From an uncultured Phascolarctobacterium sp. (GTDB taxonomy: Bacteria; Bacillota; Negativicutes; Acidaminococcales; Acidaminococcaceae), in assembly GCA_905200645.1 (NCBI GenBank), contig CAJKLD010000017.1, forward strand, positions 1-51,223: a stretch of DNA of 51,223 bases. Direction: 5' to 3'. This document shows, one piece after another, positions 25,002-33,416 of the stretch. The notes under the pieces were generated by a model, which saw nothing but the letters and a program-made list of their open reading frames with translations, searched no databases and had not been told where the DNA came from. Both the position numbers and the translations under genes were made by a program. Numbering within the stretch: position 1 is the first letter of the stretch; each line of letters opens with the position of its first letter.

Positions 25002-25727
25002 ATGGAAGAGCGTTTACAAAAAATTCTTGCTGCAGCGGGTATTGCGTCCCGCCGCGAGGCAGAAAAAATTATTACCGCAGGACGCGTGCGCGTTAACGGT
25101 AAAATAGTTACAGAGTTGGGCAGTAAGTACGATGCGAGCTGCGTAAAAATTTCTGTGGATGGCAAGCCTATAAAGGCCGAAATGAAAGTTTATTATATGT
25201 TTTATAAGCCTCGCGGAGTAGTGACCACTATGAACGACCCGCAAAATCGTCGCAGCATCGCCGATTTTGTGCAGGATTTACCTGAAAGAGTTTTTCCTGT
25301 TGGTCGTTTAGATTACAATACGGAGGGACTTTTGCTTTTAACTAATGATGGTGCTTTGGCGCAGGCGTTGATGCACCCTAGTCATGAGGTGAACAAAACC
25401 TATTTAGTTAAGGTGCCGGGGATTGTGCCGCAGGAAAAACTGGATATGCTGCGCGTTGGTGTGAAATTAGAAGACGGTATGACTGCTCCGGCTGTGGTAA
25501 ATTTGCGCAGCTATGAACATGAGCATAATTTTACCTTATTTGATATAACTATTCACGAAGGACGTAATCGTCAGGTGCGCCGTATGTGCGATGCTATTGG
25601 TTACCCTGTGCGCGATTTGAAGCGCATAAAAATGGGACCTATAATCTTGAGTAATCTTGGTCGCGGCAAATTTCGCGAGCTTACCGACGGCGAACTTGCT
25701 GCGTTATTAAAGGCGGCTAAGTTATGA
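25002..25727 (+). CDS. rluB: Pseudouridine synthase, RluB/RsuA family
   Basis: Modifies a uridine in the large (RluB-type) ribosomal RNA. 241 residues: an S4 RNA-binding domain (ERLQKILAAAGIASRREAEKIITAGRVRVNG) and the catalytic core with GRLDYNTEGLLLLTNDG, whose Asp is the nucleophile, then HEGRNRQVRRMCDAIGYPVRDLKR. ATG 25002 has AAGGAA upstream. It follows scpB by 26 bases, the standard scpAB-rluB neighbourhood. The stop overlaps the next ATG (TTATGA). Confidence 0.94.
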   Translation: MEERLQKILAAAGIASRREAEKIITAGRVRVNGKIVTELGSKYDASCVKISVDGKPIKAEMKVYYMFYKPRGVVTTMNDPQNRRSIADFVQDLPERVFPVGRLDYNTEGLLLLTNDGALAQALMHPSHEVNKTYLVKVPGIVPQEKLDMLRVGVKLEDGMTAPAVVNLRSYEHEHNFTLFDITIHEGRNRQVRRMCDAIGYPVRDLKRIKMGPIILSNLGRGKFRELTDGELAALLKAAKL

Positions 25728-26965
25728 AAAAAATAATAATTATCGGCGGTGGCGCTGCAGGACTTTTGGCGGGAATTACAGCAGTTCAAAATGGCGCAGA
25801 AGTAATTATTTTAGAGAAAATGCGCGAACCTGGCCGAAAAATGCTTATCACAGGCAAAGGTCGCTGTAATATTACTAATGCCTGCGAATTACCGGAAATT
25901 ATAAAAAATCTTCCCGGAAACGGAAGATTTTTAAATTCTGCTTTACATAGGTTTACTAATAATGATATAGTAAATATATTAGAGTCTAATGGCCTGCAAA
26001 CTAAGGTCGAACGCGGCGGCAGGGTTTTTCCTGTCAGCGATAAAGCTAGAGATGTAGTTGATACCTTGGTGAAAATTTTTCTTCAAGCAGGCGGCAAGCT
26101 GCTGACAGATACTAAGGTATTGGAAATTCTTTATCATAACGGTAGAGTAACCGGCGTAAAAACTGCTAGCGGGGTATTTAAGGCTGACGCTGTGATTTTA
26201 GCTGCAGGCGGCGCGTCCTACCCTGGTACCGGCAGTGACGGAGGCGGCGCGAAGCTGGCGGCTAAGGCTGGTCATAAAATTATTCCGTTGAAGCCGTCCC
26301 TTGTGCCTTTGGAAAGCGACCATCCTTATCTGGAAGCTTTGCAAGGATTGTCTCTGCGCAATGTTGCTGCTGCGCTTGTGGCTGATGGTAAAAAAATCGG
26401 CAGCGAGTTTGGCGAAATGCTGTTTACCCATTTTGGCGTATCCGGTCCGATTATTCTGTCTTTAAGCAATTTGGCTGCACAGGCACTAAGTGAGGGCAGA
26501 GAGGTAGAGCTGCACATAGATTTAAAACCGGCTTTAAGCGAGGAAAAGCTGGATGCGCGTATTCAGCGAGATTTTAAAGAATATAGCCGTAAGCAGTTGG
26601 TCAACGGCCTGAGGGATTTATTGCCGCAAAGGCTGATTGCTGTGGTTTGCGATATGGCGTATTTAGATGAAGAAAAGTTTATCAACCAAATTTCCCGTGA
26701 GGAACGCTTGCGGTTGCTGACAACTCTAAAATGCTTTGCCGTGCCGATTACGGCAACTCGTCCTTTGAGTGAGGCCATAGTTACTGCCGGCGGTGTAGAT
26801 GTTAAAGAAATTAATCCTAAAACCATGGAATCCAAAATTCTTTTCGGATTGTATTTTGCCGGTGAGGTTATGGACGTTGATGGGTTTACAGGCGGTTTTA
26901 ATTTGCAGGCTGCTTTTTCCAGCGGTTACGCCGCAGGCTTGGCTGTCAGCATGGATGAAGCATAA
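25724..26965 (+). CDS. HI0933-family FAD flavoprotein (YhiN-like)
   Basis: A 413-residue flavoprotein with a Rossmann motif IIIGGGAAGLLAGI at the N-terminus, the family block REPGRKMLITGKGRCNITNA near residue 35-55, and a C-terminal FAD-binding GLYFAGEVMDVDGFTGGFNLQAAFSSGYAAG. Members are called NAD(P)/FAD-dependent oxidoreductases or BaiN-like; the physiological reaction is generally not known. Start overlaps the rluB stop by four bases. cmk follows after about 30 bases. Confidence 0.9.
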   Translation: MKKIIIIGGGAAGLLAGITAVQNGAEVIILEKMREPGRKMLITGKGRCNITNACELPEIIKNLPGNGRFLNSALHRFTNNDIVNILESNGLQTKVERGGRVFPVSDKARDVVDTLVKIFLQAGGKLLTDTKVLEILYHNGRVTGVKTASGVFKADAVILAAGGASYPGTGSDGGGAKLAAKAGHKIIPLKPSLVPLESDHPYLEALQGLSLRNVAAALVADGKKIGSEFGEMLFTHFGVSGPIILSLSNLAAQALSEGREVELHIDLKPALSEEKLDARIQRDFKEYSRKQLVNGLRDLLPQRLIAVVCDMAYLDEEKFINQISREERLRLLTTLKCFAVPITATRPLSEAIVTAGGVDVKEINPKTMESKILFGLYFAGEVMDVDGFTGGFNLQAAFSSGYAAGLAVSMDEA

Positions 26966-26994
26966 ATATTGTAATAAAGTGTGGTTGAATGTTT

Positions 26995-27663
26995 ATGAAA
27001 AAAATTGTTGTTGCTATTGATGGGCCGGCAGGCGCTGGTAAAAGCACTATTGCAAAGCTGGTAGCCGAAAAGCTTGGCTATGCCTATATTGATACGGGTG
27101 CTATGTACAGAAGCGTTGCCTGGAAATTTTTGCAGACCGGCAAAGTATTTGACGAAGCCTATATCAGTGAATTGGCTAAAACTATGGTGATAGAGTTTAA
27201 ACCCGAAGCCAATATCAATCGTGTTTTTGTTGACGGTGTGGAGGTAACAGGCGCTATCCGTAGCGCTGAAGTAACCGCTAATGTTTCCCGCGTAGCCGCT
27301 ATTGGTGATGTGCGTGAAGCCATGGTCGAGCAGCAGCGACGTATGGGAGAAGCAGGCGGCGTGCTTATGGACGGCCGCGATATTGGTACGGTAGTTTTTC
27401 CTCACGCTCAACTGAAAATTTTCCTTACTGCTTCTGTGGAAGAACGAGCTATGCGCCGTTATAAAGAGCTGGTTGCAAAAGGAGAGCAGGTAGATTTAGC
27501 GCAACTGCAAAAGGATATTGCCAGCCGTGACAAGCAGGACAGTGAAAGAGCCATAAGTCCTCTGCGTCAGGCAGAAGATGCGCTGTTGTTGGATACTTCC
27601 AATATGAATATCCAGCAGGTAACAGACAAAATTTTGACGCTGGTTGAGGAGCGGGCTAAATGA
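26995..27663 (+). CDS. cmk: Cytidylate kinase
   Basis: Phosphorylates CMP and dCMP with ATP. 222 residues; P-loop GPAGAGKST near residue 10, YIDTGAMYRSVAWK of the CMP site, and MDGRDIGTVVFPHA plus the lid segment ASRDKQDSERAISPL. I placed the start at ATG 26995 (MKKIVVAIDGPAG), but an in-frame ATG at 26989 is equally possible; the binding site (GGTTGA) is weak for both. The stop overlaps the plsC ATG (ATGA). Confidence 0.95.
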   Translation: MKKIVVAIDGPAGAGKSTIAKLVAEKLGYAYIDTGAMYRSVAWKFLQTGKVFDEAYISELAKTMVIEFKPEANINRVFVDGVEVTGAIRSAEVTANVSRVAAIGDVREAMVEQQRRMGEAGGVLMDGRDIGTVVFPHAQLKIFLTASVEERAMRRYKELVAKGEQVDLAQLQKDIASRDKQDSERAISPLRQAEDALLLDTSNMNIQQVTDKILTLVEERAK

Positions 27664-28256
27664 TTTATACTATTGCGAAAATAATTTTGAAAGTGCTGTT
27701 TGCCATTGGCCTGAGAATGCGAGTGGAGGGAGAAGAAAATATCCCTGCCGAAGGGCCTTTGGTAATTGCCAGCAATCATTTAAGCTTGCTTGACCCGCCG
27801 GTAATCGGCGTAGCGTCAACGCGCAAGGTGCATTTTATGGCCAAGCAGGAGCTGTTTGTGCCTGTTTTGGGTGATTTGTATAAAATTTTAGGCGCCTTTC
27901 CCGTTCGGCGTGGCGGTGCCGACCGCGCAGCGATTAAGCATGGCATAGATATTTTAAAAAGCAATCAGGTTTTGGCTATTTTTCCCGAAGGTACCCGCAG
28001 TAAAACAGGTAAGCTGGGTAAAGCGGAGCCGGGTGCATTGATGATGGCTTCTAAAGCTTTAGCTACCATTGTGCCCTGCTGCGTTGTGGGTACGGATTTT
28101 CGCCGCCAAGAAAAAATTTGGCCCAAAGTAACGGTTCGCTTTGGCAAGCCAATTTATTTCCCTGCTGATGCAGTGGTAAATAAAGAATTTTTACACGATA
28201 TGACGGAAGACCTCATGCAGCATATTGCTAAATTGCAGGCTGGGGAGAAAGTATAA
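27660..28256 (+). CDS. plsC: 1-acyl-sn-glycerol-3-phosphate acyltransferase
   Basis: Adds the second acyl chain in phosphatidic acid synthesis at the inner membrane. 198 residues with an N-terminal hydrophobic anchor. The acyltransferase motif I is SNHLSLLDPP (H-x4-D), motif II is GAFPVRRGG and motif III is FPEGTRSK. Overlaps cmk by 4 bases at its start and ispH by 1 base at its end; the order cmk-plsC-ispH is standard in clostridia and Negativicutes. Confidence 0.94.
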   Translation: MIYTIAKIILKVLFAIGLRMRVEGEENIPAEGPLVIASNHLSLLDPPVIGVASTRKVHFMAKQELFVPVLGDLYKILGAFPVRRGGADRAAIKHGIDILKSNQVLAIFPEGTRSKTGKLGKAEPGALMMASKALATIVPCCVVGTDFRRQEKIWPKVTVRFGKPIYFPADAVVNKEFLHDMTEDLMQHIAKLQAGEKV

Positions 28257-30325
28257 TGGAAATTAAAGTTGCTAAATACTGCGGCTTTTGTTATGGTGTT
28301 AAGCGTGCTGTGGAGCTGGTGCAAAAGGCTGCCGACGAGCATGTCAGGGGAGGAACCTTTGGCCCTCTAATTCACAATCCGCAGCTTATTGACGAATTGG
28401 CGCAAAAGGGCATTGCCTGCAAAAACAGCTTGGACGAGTTTCTGCCGGGTGAAACGGTAATTTTTCGTTCCCATGGCGTAGGACCGGAGGTTTATGCCGA
28501 AGCCGAACAAAAAGGACTGAAAATTTTGGACGCAACCTGTCCTAACGTGCGTTTAGCGCAGAAAAAAGCTGCTCAGGCAGCGGCAGATTGTTATCTGCCG
28601 ATTATTGTCGGAGAAAAAAATCATCCGGAAGTAAAAAGTATTTTAAAATGGGCAGGAAAATCGGCTATCTGTATCGAATATATAAAAGATATCTCTTGTG
28701 TACCGCAGCGGGAGCGTTATGGAGTAATTATCCAAACTACTTTTGAGCTGCAAAAATTCGAAGATATATTGCAAGAATTGCAAAAGCAGCGCCCGGGAGA
28801 ATATCGCGTAGAGCGTACTATCTGCCTGGCTACTGCGCAAAGACAAAAAGCAGCCGTAGAGCTTGCCCAAGAGTCTGATGCAGTAATTGTCATTGGCGGA
28901 CGCAACAGCGCTAATACGCGGCATTTATTTGAAGTGGTGCAGGCAAATTGCGACAAGGTATATCATATCGAAACTGCCGGCGAGCTGAATGCGGCTATGC
29001 TTAGAGGTTGTAATAAAATTGGAATCACGGCTGGAGCATCGACTCCTGACCGTTTAATTAAGGAGGCTATTATAGCAATGGAAAACATGGATTTTGAAAG
29101 CATGCTCAATGAAAGTATGGAGGTAGAGGTATATCCGGGCAAAATTGTCAACGGTACCGTTATTCAATTGGATAAAGACGGCGTTTATGTATCTTTTGGA
29201 TATAGACATGATGGCTTAATCACTTATGCCGAATGGAACCCGGCTGTTGCTCCCGAAGAACTGATGGAAACTATCAAAATTGGCGACGAAGTCGAAGCTA
29301 AGGTTATTCCCGGCAGCACTAAGAGCGATTTCGTTCGTCTGTCCAAGGTTAAAGCTGAACGCGATGCCGCTTGGAAAAATGTTGCTGAACTGGGTGAAGG
29401 CGAAAAACGCGCCGCTACCGTTAAAGTTCTGCGCATCATCAAAAACAAAGCGAAAAATATCGTTGGCTTGGCTGTAGCTGTTGAAGGCGTTGAAGGCTTT
29501 ATGCCTGCAAGCCATGTAGAACTGCGCCGTGTAGAAGATTTCACTCCGTACATTGGACAAGAGCTGCAAGCTGAAATTATCGAAGTTGACTTGGAAAAGA
29601 AACGCATTGTTGTTTCTCGCCGCGACCTGCTGAAGGCTGAAAGAGAAGCTAAGGCTAAAGCTTGGAAAGAGCAAAAGGAAGCTCAAGCAATTGCTCGTAA
29701 AGAAGCACGTGCCGCTGCTGAAGAAGCTGCGTATGCTTCTGTTGAAGAAGGTCAAGTAGTACCAGGCAAGGTTGTTAAGGTTGCTGATTTTGGTCTGTTT
29801 GTAGAAGTTGGCGCTGGCTTGGTTGGTTTGGTTCATAATACCGAATTGGCTTGGGATCGTAGCGTAAAAGCTGCCGATGTTGCTAACGAAGGCGACGAAG
29901 TAACCGTGCTGGTTAAGAAAATTGACCGCGAAAACAAACGCGTTGCTCTGTCCATTAAAGCTACCCAGGAAGATCCTTGGAAGGTAGAAGCCGGCCAATT
30001 CCACATTGGCGATATTCTGGAAGTTGAAGTTGCACGCTTCCTGCCTTTCGGCGCTATTGTTAAACTGAGCGACAAGGTTGAAGGCTTGGTTCACATTTCC
30101 GAAATTGCTCAAGAGCGCATTGCTAAACCGGACGACGCTTTGGAACTGGGTCAAGTTGTAAAAGCAGAAGTTATTAAGATGGATTTGGACAGCAAAAAGA
30201 TTGGCTTGAGCATTTCCAAAGTTAAACGTGATGCTGAAAAGAACGAATATCGTTCCTATATCGGCAAAAAGAATTCTTCCTTAACTCAAGACCTGTCTGA
30301 GCAGCTGGAAAACCTGGAAAAATAA
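28256..30325 (+). CDS. ispH: 4-hydroxy-3-methylbut-2-enyl diphosphate reductase fused to ribosomal protein S1
   Basis: A 689-residue fusion. Residues 1-~275 are IspH, the last enzyme of the MEP isoprenoid pathway, with iron-sulphur cysteines C12 (YCGFCYGVKRA), C95 (LDATCPNV) and C190 (TICLATAQRQ), and substrate residues H40, H73, H123 and E125. Residues ~290-660 hold four S1 RNA-binding repeats (about 294-365, 385-455, 500-568, 583-655), with a charged helix (458-495) between repeats 2 and 3. The S1 half resembles RpsA. At the border there is AAGGAGG (29060-29066) followed by in-frame ATG at 29078 (M275), so a free S1 protein might also be made. The S1 half uses far fewer TTA, CTT and CTA leucine codons than the IspH half, as highly expressed genes do. 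Confidence 0.95.
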   Translation: MEIKVAKYCGFCYGVKRAVELVQKAADEHVRGGTFGPLIHNPQLIDELAQKGIACKNSLDEFLPGETVIFRSHGVGPEVYAEAEQKGLKILDATCPNVRLAQKKAAQAAADCYLPIIVGEKNHPEVKSILKWAGKSAICIEYIKDISCVPQRERYGVIIQTTFELQKFEDILQELQKQRPGEYRVERTICLATAQRQKAAVELAQESDAVIVIGGRNSANTRHLFEVVQANCDKVYHIETAGELNAAMLRGCNKIGITAGASTPDRLIKEAIIAMENMDFESMLNESMEVEVYPGKIVNGTVIQLDKDGVYVSFGYRHDGLITYAEWNPAVAPEELMETIKIGDEVEAKVIPGSTKSDFVRLSKVKAERDAAWKNVAELGEGEKRAATVKVLRIIKNKAKNIVGLAVAVEGVEGFMPASHVELRRVEDFTPYIGQELQAEIIEVDLEKKRIVVSRRDLLKAEREAKAKAWKEQKEAQAIARKEARAAAEEAAYASVEEGQVVPGKVVKVADFGLFVEVGAGLVGLVHNTELAWDRSVKAADVANEGDEVTVLVKKIDRENKRVALSIKATQEDPWKVEAGQFHIGDILEVEVARFLPFGAIVKLSDKVEGLVHISEIAQERIAKPDDALELGQVVKAEVIKMDLDSKKIGLSISKVKRDAEKNEYRSYIGKKNSSLTQDLSEQLENLEK
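29060..29080 (+). promoter_or_regulatory. Possible internal ribosome binding site and start for free S1 protein
   Basis: AAGGAGG lies 11 bases before ATG 29078 (M275), with a second ATG at 29087. The spacing is longer than usual. The sequence downstream (MENMDFESMLNESMEV) looks like the N-terminus of a stand-alone S1 protein. The AAGGAG also encodes the KEA of the IspH C-terminus, so it could be chance. Confidence 0.4.
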
Positions 30326-30337
30326 TAGGAGCAAAAA

Positions 30338-31399
30338 ATGCAACGCGAACAACGTAAGCTGGAACATATTAAATATGCCCTAGAGCTTGGCGATGGACCC
30401 GCATTAACGCATTTTGCAGACCTACGTTTTGTTCACAATTGTCTGCCGGAAGTTAATCCGGCAGACATAGATATATCTGTAACTTTATGGGGCAAGCGTT
30501 TACGTTTGCCCTTTTTTATTGACGCTATTACAGGCAGCGCTGATGCCGTAACGGAAATAAATAGCAAGCTGGCACAGGTAGCAGCGCGCTGCGGAGTAGG
30601 TTTGGCTGTTGGCTCGCAGTATGGCGCAGTTTGTAAAGGAACAGGTATAGCAAGCTATAAGGTAGTGCGGGAAGAAAACCCTCATGGTTTGGTTTTTGGT
30701 AATTTAAGCGCTTTGGCAACACCGCAGCAGGCTGTGGCGGCAGTGGAAATGCTGTGCGCAGATGCTTTGGAGCTGCATTTAAACGCCGCTCAAGAGCTGT
30801 GTATGGCAGAAGGCGATAAAAATTATGCGGGTCTTTGGCAAAATATACGGCAAATCTTAGAAGCTTTGCCTGTGCCGCTTGTTATCAAAGAAACTGGCTG
30901 TGGTATTGCTAAAGAGCAGTACGAAAAATTTTTAGCGGCAGGCCTTTCTGTTTTTAACTGTGCCGGTGCTGGAGGAACTAATTTTCCTGCCATTGAAGCG
31001 CGGCGCCGCAGTAAAATTTTGCCGGATGAAATGGCTGCGTGGGGCGTGCCGACTTGCTGGTCCCTGCTGGACGGTCAGGTTGTGCCTCAAGAAAAAATGC
31101 TGTTTGCCAGCGGTGGTATCCGCAGCGGTGCGGATATCGCCAAAGCCTTTGCGTTAGGCGCAGATGCCGTTGGCATTACCGCACCTATCCTGCGCAAAAT
31201 TATGGAGAGCGGCGTGGAAGCAGCTGTAAAATATTTAAACGATTTAGCAAGTGAATTTGTGGATTATCTGCTGCTCTTAGGCTGTAGGACTCCTCATGAA
31301 CTACGCAGCGTTCCTTTGATTATTACCGGAGCAACGCGTGAATATATCGATTGTCGTGGTTATAATTTATCTAAATTATGCCAAAGCAGACGAGTATAA
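30338..31399 (+). CDS. fni: Type 2 isopentenyl-diphosphate delta-isomerase
   Basis: FMN- and NADPH-dependent isomerase interconverting IPP and DMAPP. 353 residues starting QREQRKLEHIKYALEL, as in Fni, with FIDAITGSADAVTEIN, GLAVGSQYGA, LELHLNAAQE, VIKETGCGI, NCAGAGGTNFPAIE (FMN phosphate) and FASGGIRSGADIAKAFALGADAVGI. ATG 30338 follows AGGAG. Its place next to ispH puts two late isoprenoid enzymes in one operon. A terminator follows the gene. Confidence 0.94.
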   Translation: MQREQRKLEHIKYALELGDGPALTHFADLRFVHNCLPEVNPADIDISVTLWGKRLRLPFFIDAITGSADAVTEINSKLAQVAARCGVGLAVGSQYGAVCKGTGIASYKVVREENPHGLVFGNLSALATPQQAVAAVEMLCADALELHLNAAQELCMAEGDKNYAGLWQNIRQILEALPVPLVIKETGCGIAKEQYEKFLAAGLSVFNCAGAGGTNFPAIEARRRSKILPDEMAAWGVPTCWSLLDGQVVPQEKMLFASGGIRSGADIAKAFALGADAVGITAPILRKIMESGVEAAVKYLNDLASEFVDYLLLLGCRTPHELRSVPLIITGATREYIDCRGYNLSKLCQSRRV

Positions 31400-31409
31400 A
31401 ACTAATTTT

Positions 31410-31444
31410 AAGGCTTATAGAAAAATTTTCTGTAAGCCTTTTAT
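31410..31444 (+). terminator. Terminator ending the rip-to-fni operon
   Basis: AAGGCTTA-AGAAAA and TTTTCT-TAAGCCTT form a stem (31410-31440) and a T-run follows. Confidence 0.85.
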
Positions 31445-31500
31445 TCATGCTTTAAAAACGCTTTTTGCCGCCGCTACTAGAAATATCTTAATAAATATGA

Positions 31501-31506
31501 TATAAT
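31501..31506 (+). promoter_or_regulatory. -10 element of the DUF512-cobO-der-plsY unit
   Basis: TATAAT at 31501-31506, about 65 bases before the first gene; no convincing -35. Confidence 0.45.
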
Positions 31507-31571
31507 TTAAAGACAATTTATTGCATTAAGGGATTAGTATACCCGTTTTTAAAATTTGTTAAGGAGCTTAC

Positions 31572-32855
31572 ATGGTAGGACTTATTAGCGGTGTGCGTAA
31601 AAACAGCTTAGCAGAAGTTGCCGGTTTTGTTGCCGGAGACAAGCTGCTTTCTGTTCAAGGAGTACAAGTAAAAGATATAATTGAATTAAGCTTTTATACC
31701 TCTGATTACGAGGTAGATTTGGAAGTAGAAAATGCTGACGGTCAGCGCCGTCAAATACATATAGAAAAATATCCTGATGAGGATTTAGGTTTGGAATTTG
31801 ATTCCGCAGTGTTCGACAAAGTAGCAACCTGCTACAATAACTGTATTTTTTGCTTTGTCGACCAAATGATTCCCGGAATGCGTCCGGGGTTATATGTGCG
31901 GGATGACGATTACCGGCTGTCCTTTTTGTATGGCAATTTTATTACGTTGACCAATCTGAAAGAAGAAGATTTTCAGCGGATTATTCAAACGCACATGACG
32001 CCGCTTTACGTTTCCGTGCATGCCACTGACCCTAAGGTGCGCTGCGAAATGATGCACAATCGTTTTGCCGGCGAGCTGATGGAAAAATTGGAGCGACTTT
32101 TTGCGGCGGATATCCAAGTGCATACGCAGATAGTTTGCTGTCCCGGTTATAACGATGGTGAGGTTTTGGCAAAAAGCTTTGCCGATCTTTATAGCAAATA
32201 TCCTCATGTTTTGACCATGGCTGTCGTTCCCGTGGGGATTACTAAGCATAGAGAAGAATTGCCCCTGCTACGTACTTTTACTAAAGAGGAAGCAGCAGCT
32301 TTAATAGATCAGGTAACTGTTTGGCAGCAAAATTGTCGTGAGGAAACAGGCAAAACCTTTATTTATTTAGGTGATGAATTTTATCTGCTAGCCGGACGCG
32401 AGGTGCCTCAAGCCGATTGGTATGACGGCTTTCCGCAGCTGGAAAACGGCATTGGCTTGACGCGCAGCTTTCTTGACGAATGGCAGCAGACCTTGGAGCA
32501 GCTGGCAAGCTATACGCCCACAGCACCGGCAGTAGTTCCCGTTGGCGAAGGCGCTTATCCGGTACTCAAGCCGCTGATGGATAAATTGAATCAAAAATTT
32601 GGTAGCCAACATGCCTTTGCGCCAGTACCCAATAAATTTTTTGGCGGTAAGGTAAACGTTACCGGACTTTTAACGGCCGGCGATATTTTGCAGTTCGTGC
32701 AAAGTAAGCGTGTTATTTTACCGGCAGTTGTACTGAACAATGATAATTTGTTTTTGGATGATAAATCCTTAGAGCAGTTCAAGGAAAGCTTTGGCGGCAA
32801 GGTAGAGCTTGCCAAGGGCGCGAAAGAGCTGCTGCATTTATTATTAGAAAGCTAG
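31572..32855 (+). CDS. PDZ-radical SAM-DUF512 protein
   Basis: A 427-residue protein. The N-terminal PDZ-like region (SGVRKNSLAEVAGFVAGDKLLSVQG) precedes a radical SAM-like motif CYNNCIFC near residue 87-94, then FVDQMIPGMRPGLYVRDDDYRLSFLYGNFITLTN. The rest is the DUF512 domain. This protein is regularly found directly upstream of der (engA), as here, and is thought to act in ribosome assembly or RNA modification, but its substrate is unknown. AAGGAG precedes ATG 31572. Nine bases separate it from the next gene. Confidence 0.9.
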   Translation: MVGLISGVRKNSLAEVAGFVAGDKLLSVQGVQVKDIIELSFYTSDYEVDLEVENADGQRRQIHIEKYPDEDLGLEFDSAVFDKVATCYNNCIFCFVDQMIPGMRPGLYVRDDDYRLSFLYGNFITLTNLKEEDFQRIIQTHMTPLYVSVHATDPKVRCEMMHNRFAGELMEKLERLFAADIQVHTQIVCCPGYNDGEVLAKSFADLYSKYPHVLTMAVVPVGITKHREELPLLRTFTKEEAAALIDQVTVWQQNCREETGKTFIYLGDEFYLLAGREVPQADWYDGFPQLENGIGLTRSFLDEWQQTLEQLASYTPTAPAVVPVGEGAYPVLKPLMDKLNQKFGSQHAFAPVPNKFFGGKVNVTGLLTAGDILQFVQSKRVILPAVVLNNDNLFLDDKSLEQFKESFGGKVELAKGAKELLHLLLES

Positions 32856-32864
32856 GGTGTCGCA

Positions 32865-33374
32865 ATGTTACAAATATATACCGGAACCGGTAAGGGCAAA
32901 ACTACCGCTGCTTTAGGCGTAGCCTTGCGCGGCGCCGGTCAAGGTCTGAAAACTATCATGTTTTCTTTTCTTAAGGATGATCCGGAATACGGCGAGGCTA
33001 AGGCTGCTAAATATCTGCCGGGATTTATTTTAAAGCAGGTGGGGCGCGATGCGTTTGTAAATTTTCGTAATCCTGCCACTATTGATTTAAAGCTCTGCCG
33101 CGAAGGCTGGGAAGAAGCAAAAGAAGCTATTCTTAATCGGCAGGCGGACATTATCATTTTAGACGAAATGAATATTGTCTTGGCTACAGATATGCTGCCG
33201 CTGCAAGAGGTTGCAGCTTTTTTGGCGCAGCATAAGCAGGCTGTAGAAATAATTCTTACAGGCCGAGGCGCACCGGAGAAAATTATTCAAATTGCCGACC
33301 TTGTTACAGATATGAGCGAGGTCAAGCATTATTTTCACAAGGGAGTATCTTCCCGTACAGGCATTGACCACTAA
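32865..33374 (+). CDS. cobO: Corrinoid adenosyltransferase (CobO/BtuR type)
   Basis: Transfers the adenosyl group of ATP to cob(I)alamin, making coenzyme B12. 169 residues; P-loop IYTGTGKGKTTAALGVALRG at the N-terminus, and IIILDEMN and ILTGRGAPEKIIQIADLVTDM as in the BtuR family. The family's metal-binding C-terminus KHYFHKGVSSRTGID is present. It sits oddly between the DUF512 gene and der, with no corrin gene adjacent; the BtuFCD-like importer at 3.4-6.1 kb may supply its substrate (inference). Confidence 0.92.
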   Translation: MLQIYTGTGKGKTTAALGVALRGAGQGLKTIMFSFLKDDPEYGEAKAAKYLPGFILKQVGRDAFVNFRNPATIDLKLCREGWEEAKEAILNRQADIIILDEMNIVLATDMLPLQEVAAFLAQHKQAVEIILTGRGAPEKIIQIADLVTDMSEVKHYFHKGVSSRTGIDH

Positions 33375-33416
33375 AAAATAGTTAGATATATATTTTATTG
33401 ATGGAGGAAAAGTGTT

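Noticed and set aside
29216..30154. 312-residue reverse-strand open frame across the S1 repeats
   Set aside because: It is Asn/Phe/Ser rich as expected for the complement of highly biased S1 codons, has no ribosome binding site, and lies wholly within the real gene.
32865..33374. A horizontally acquired cob gene between DUF512 and der
   Set aside because: Codon use and spacing look like the neighbours', with no repeat or mobile sequence around it.
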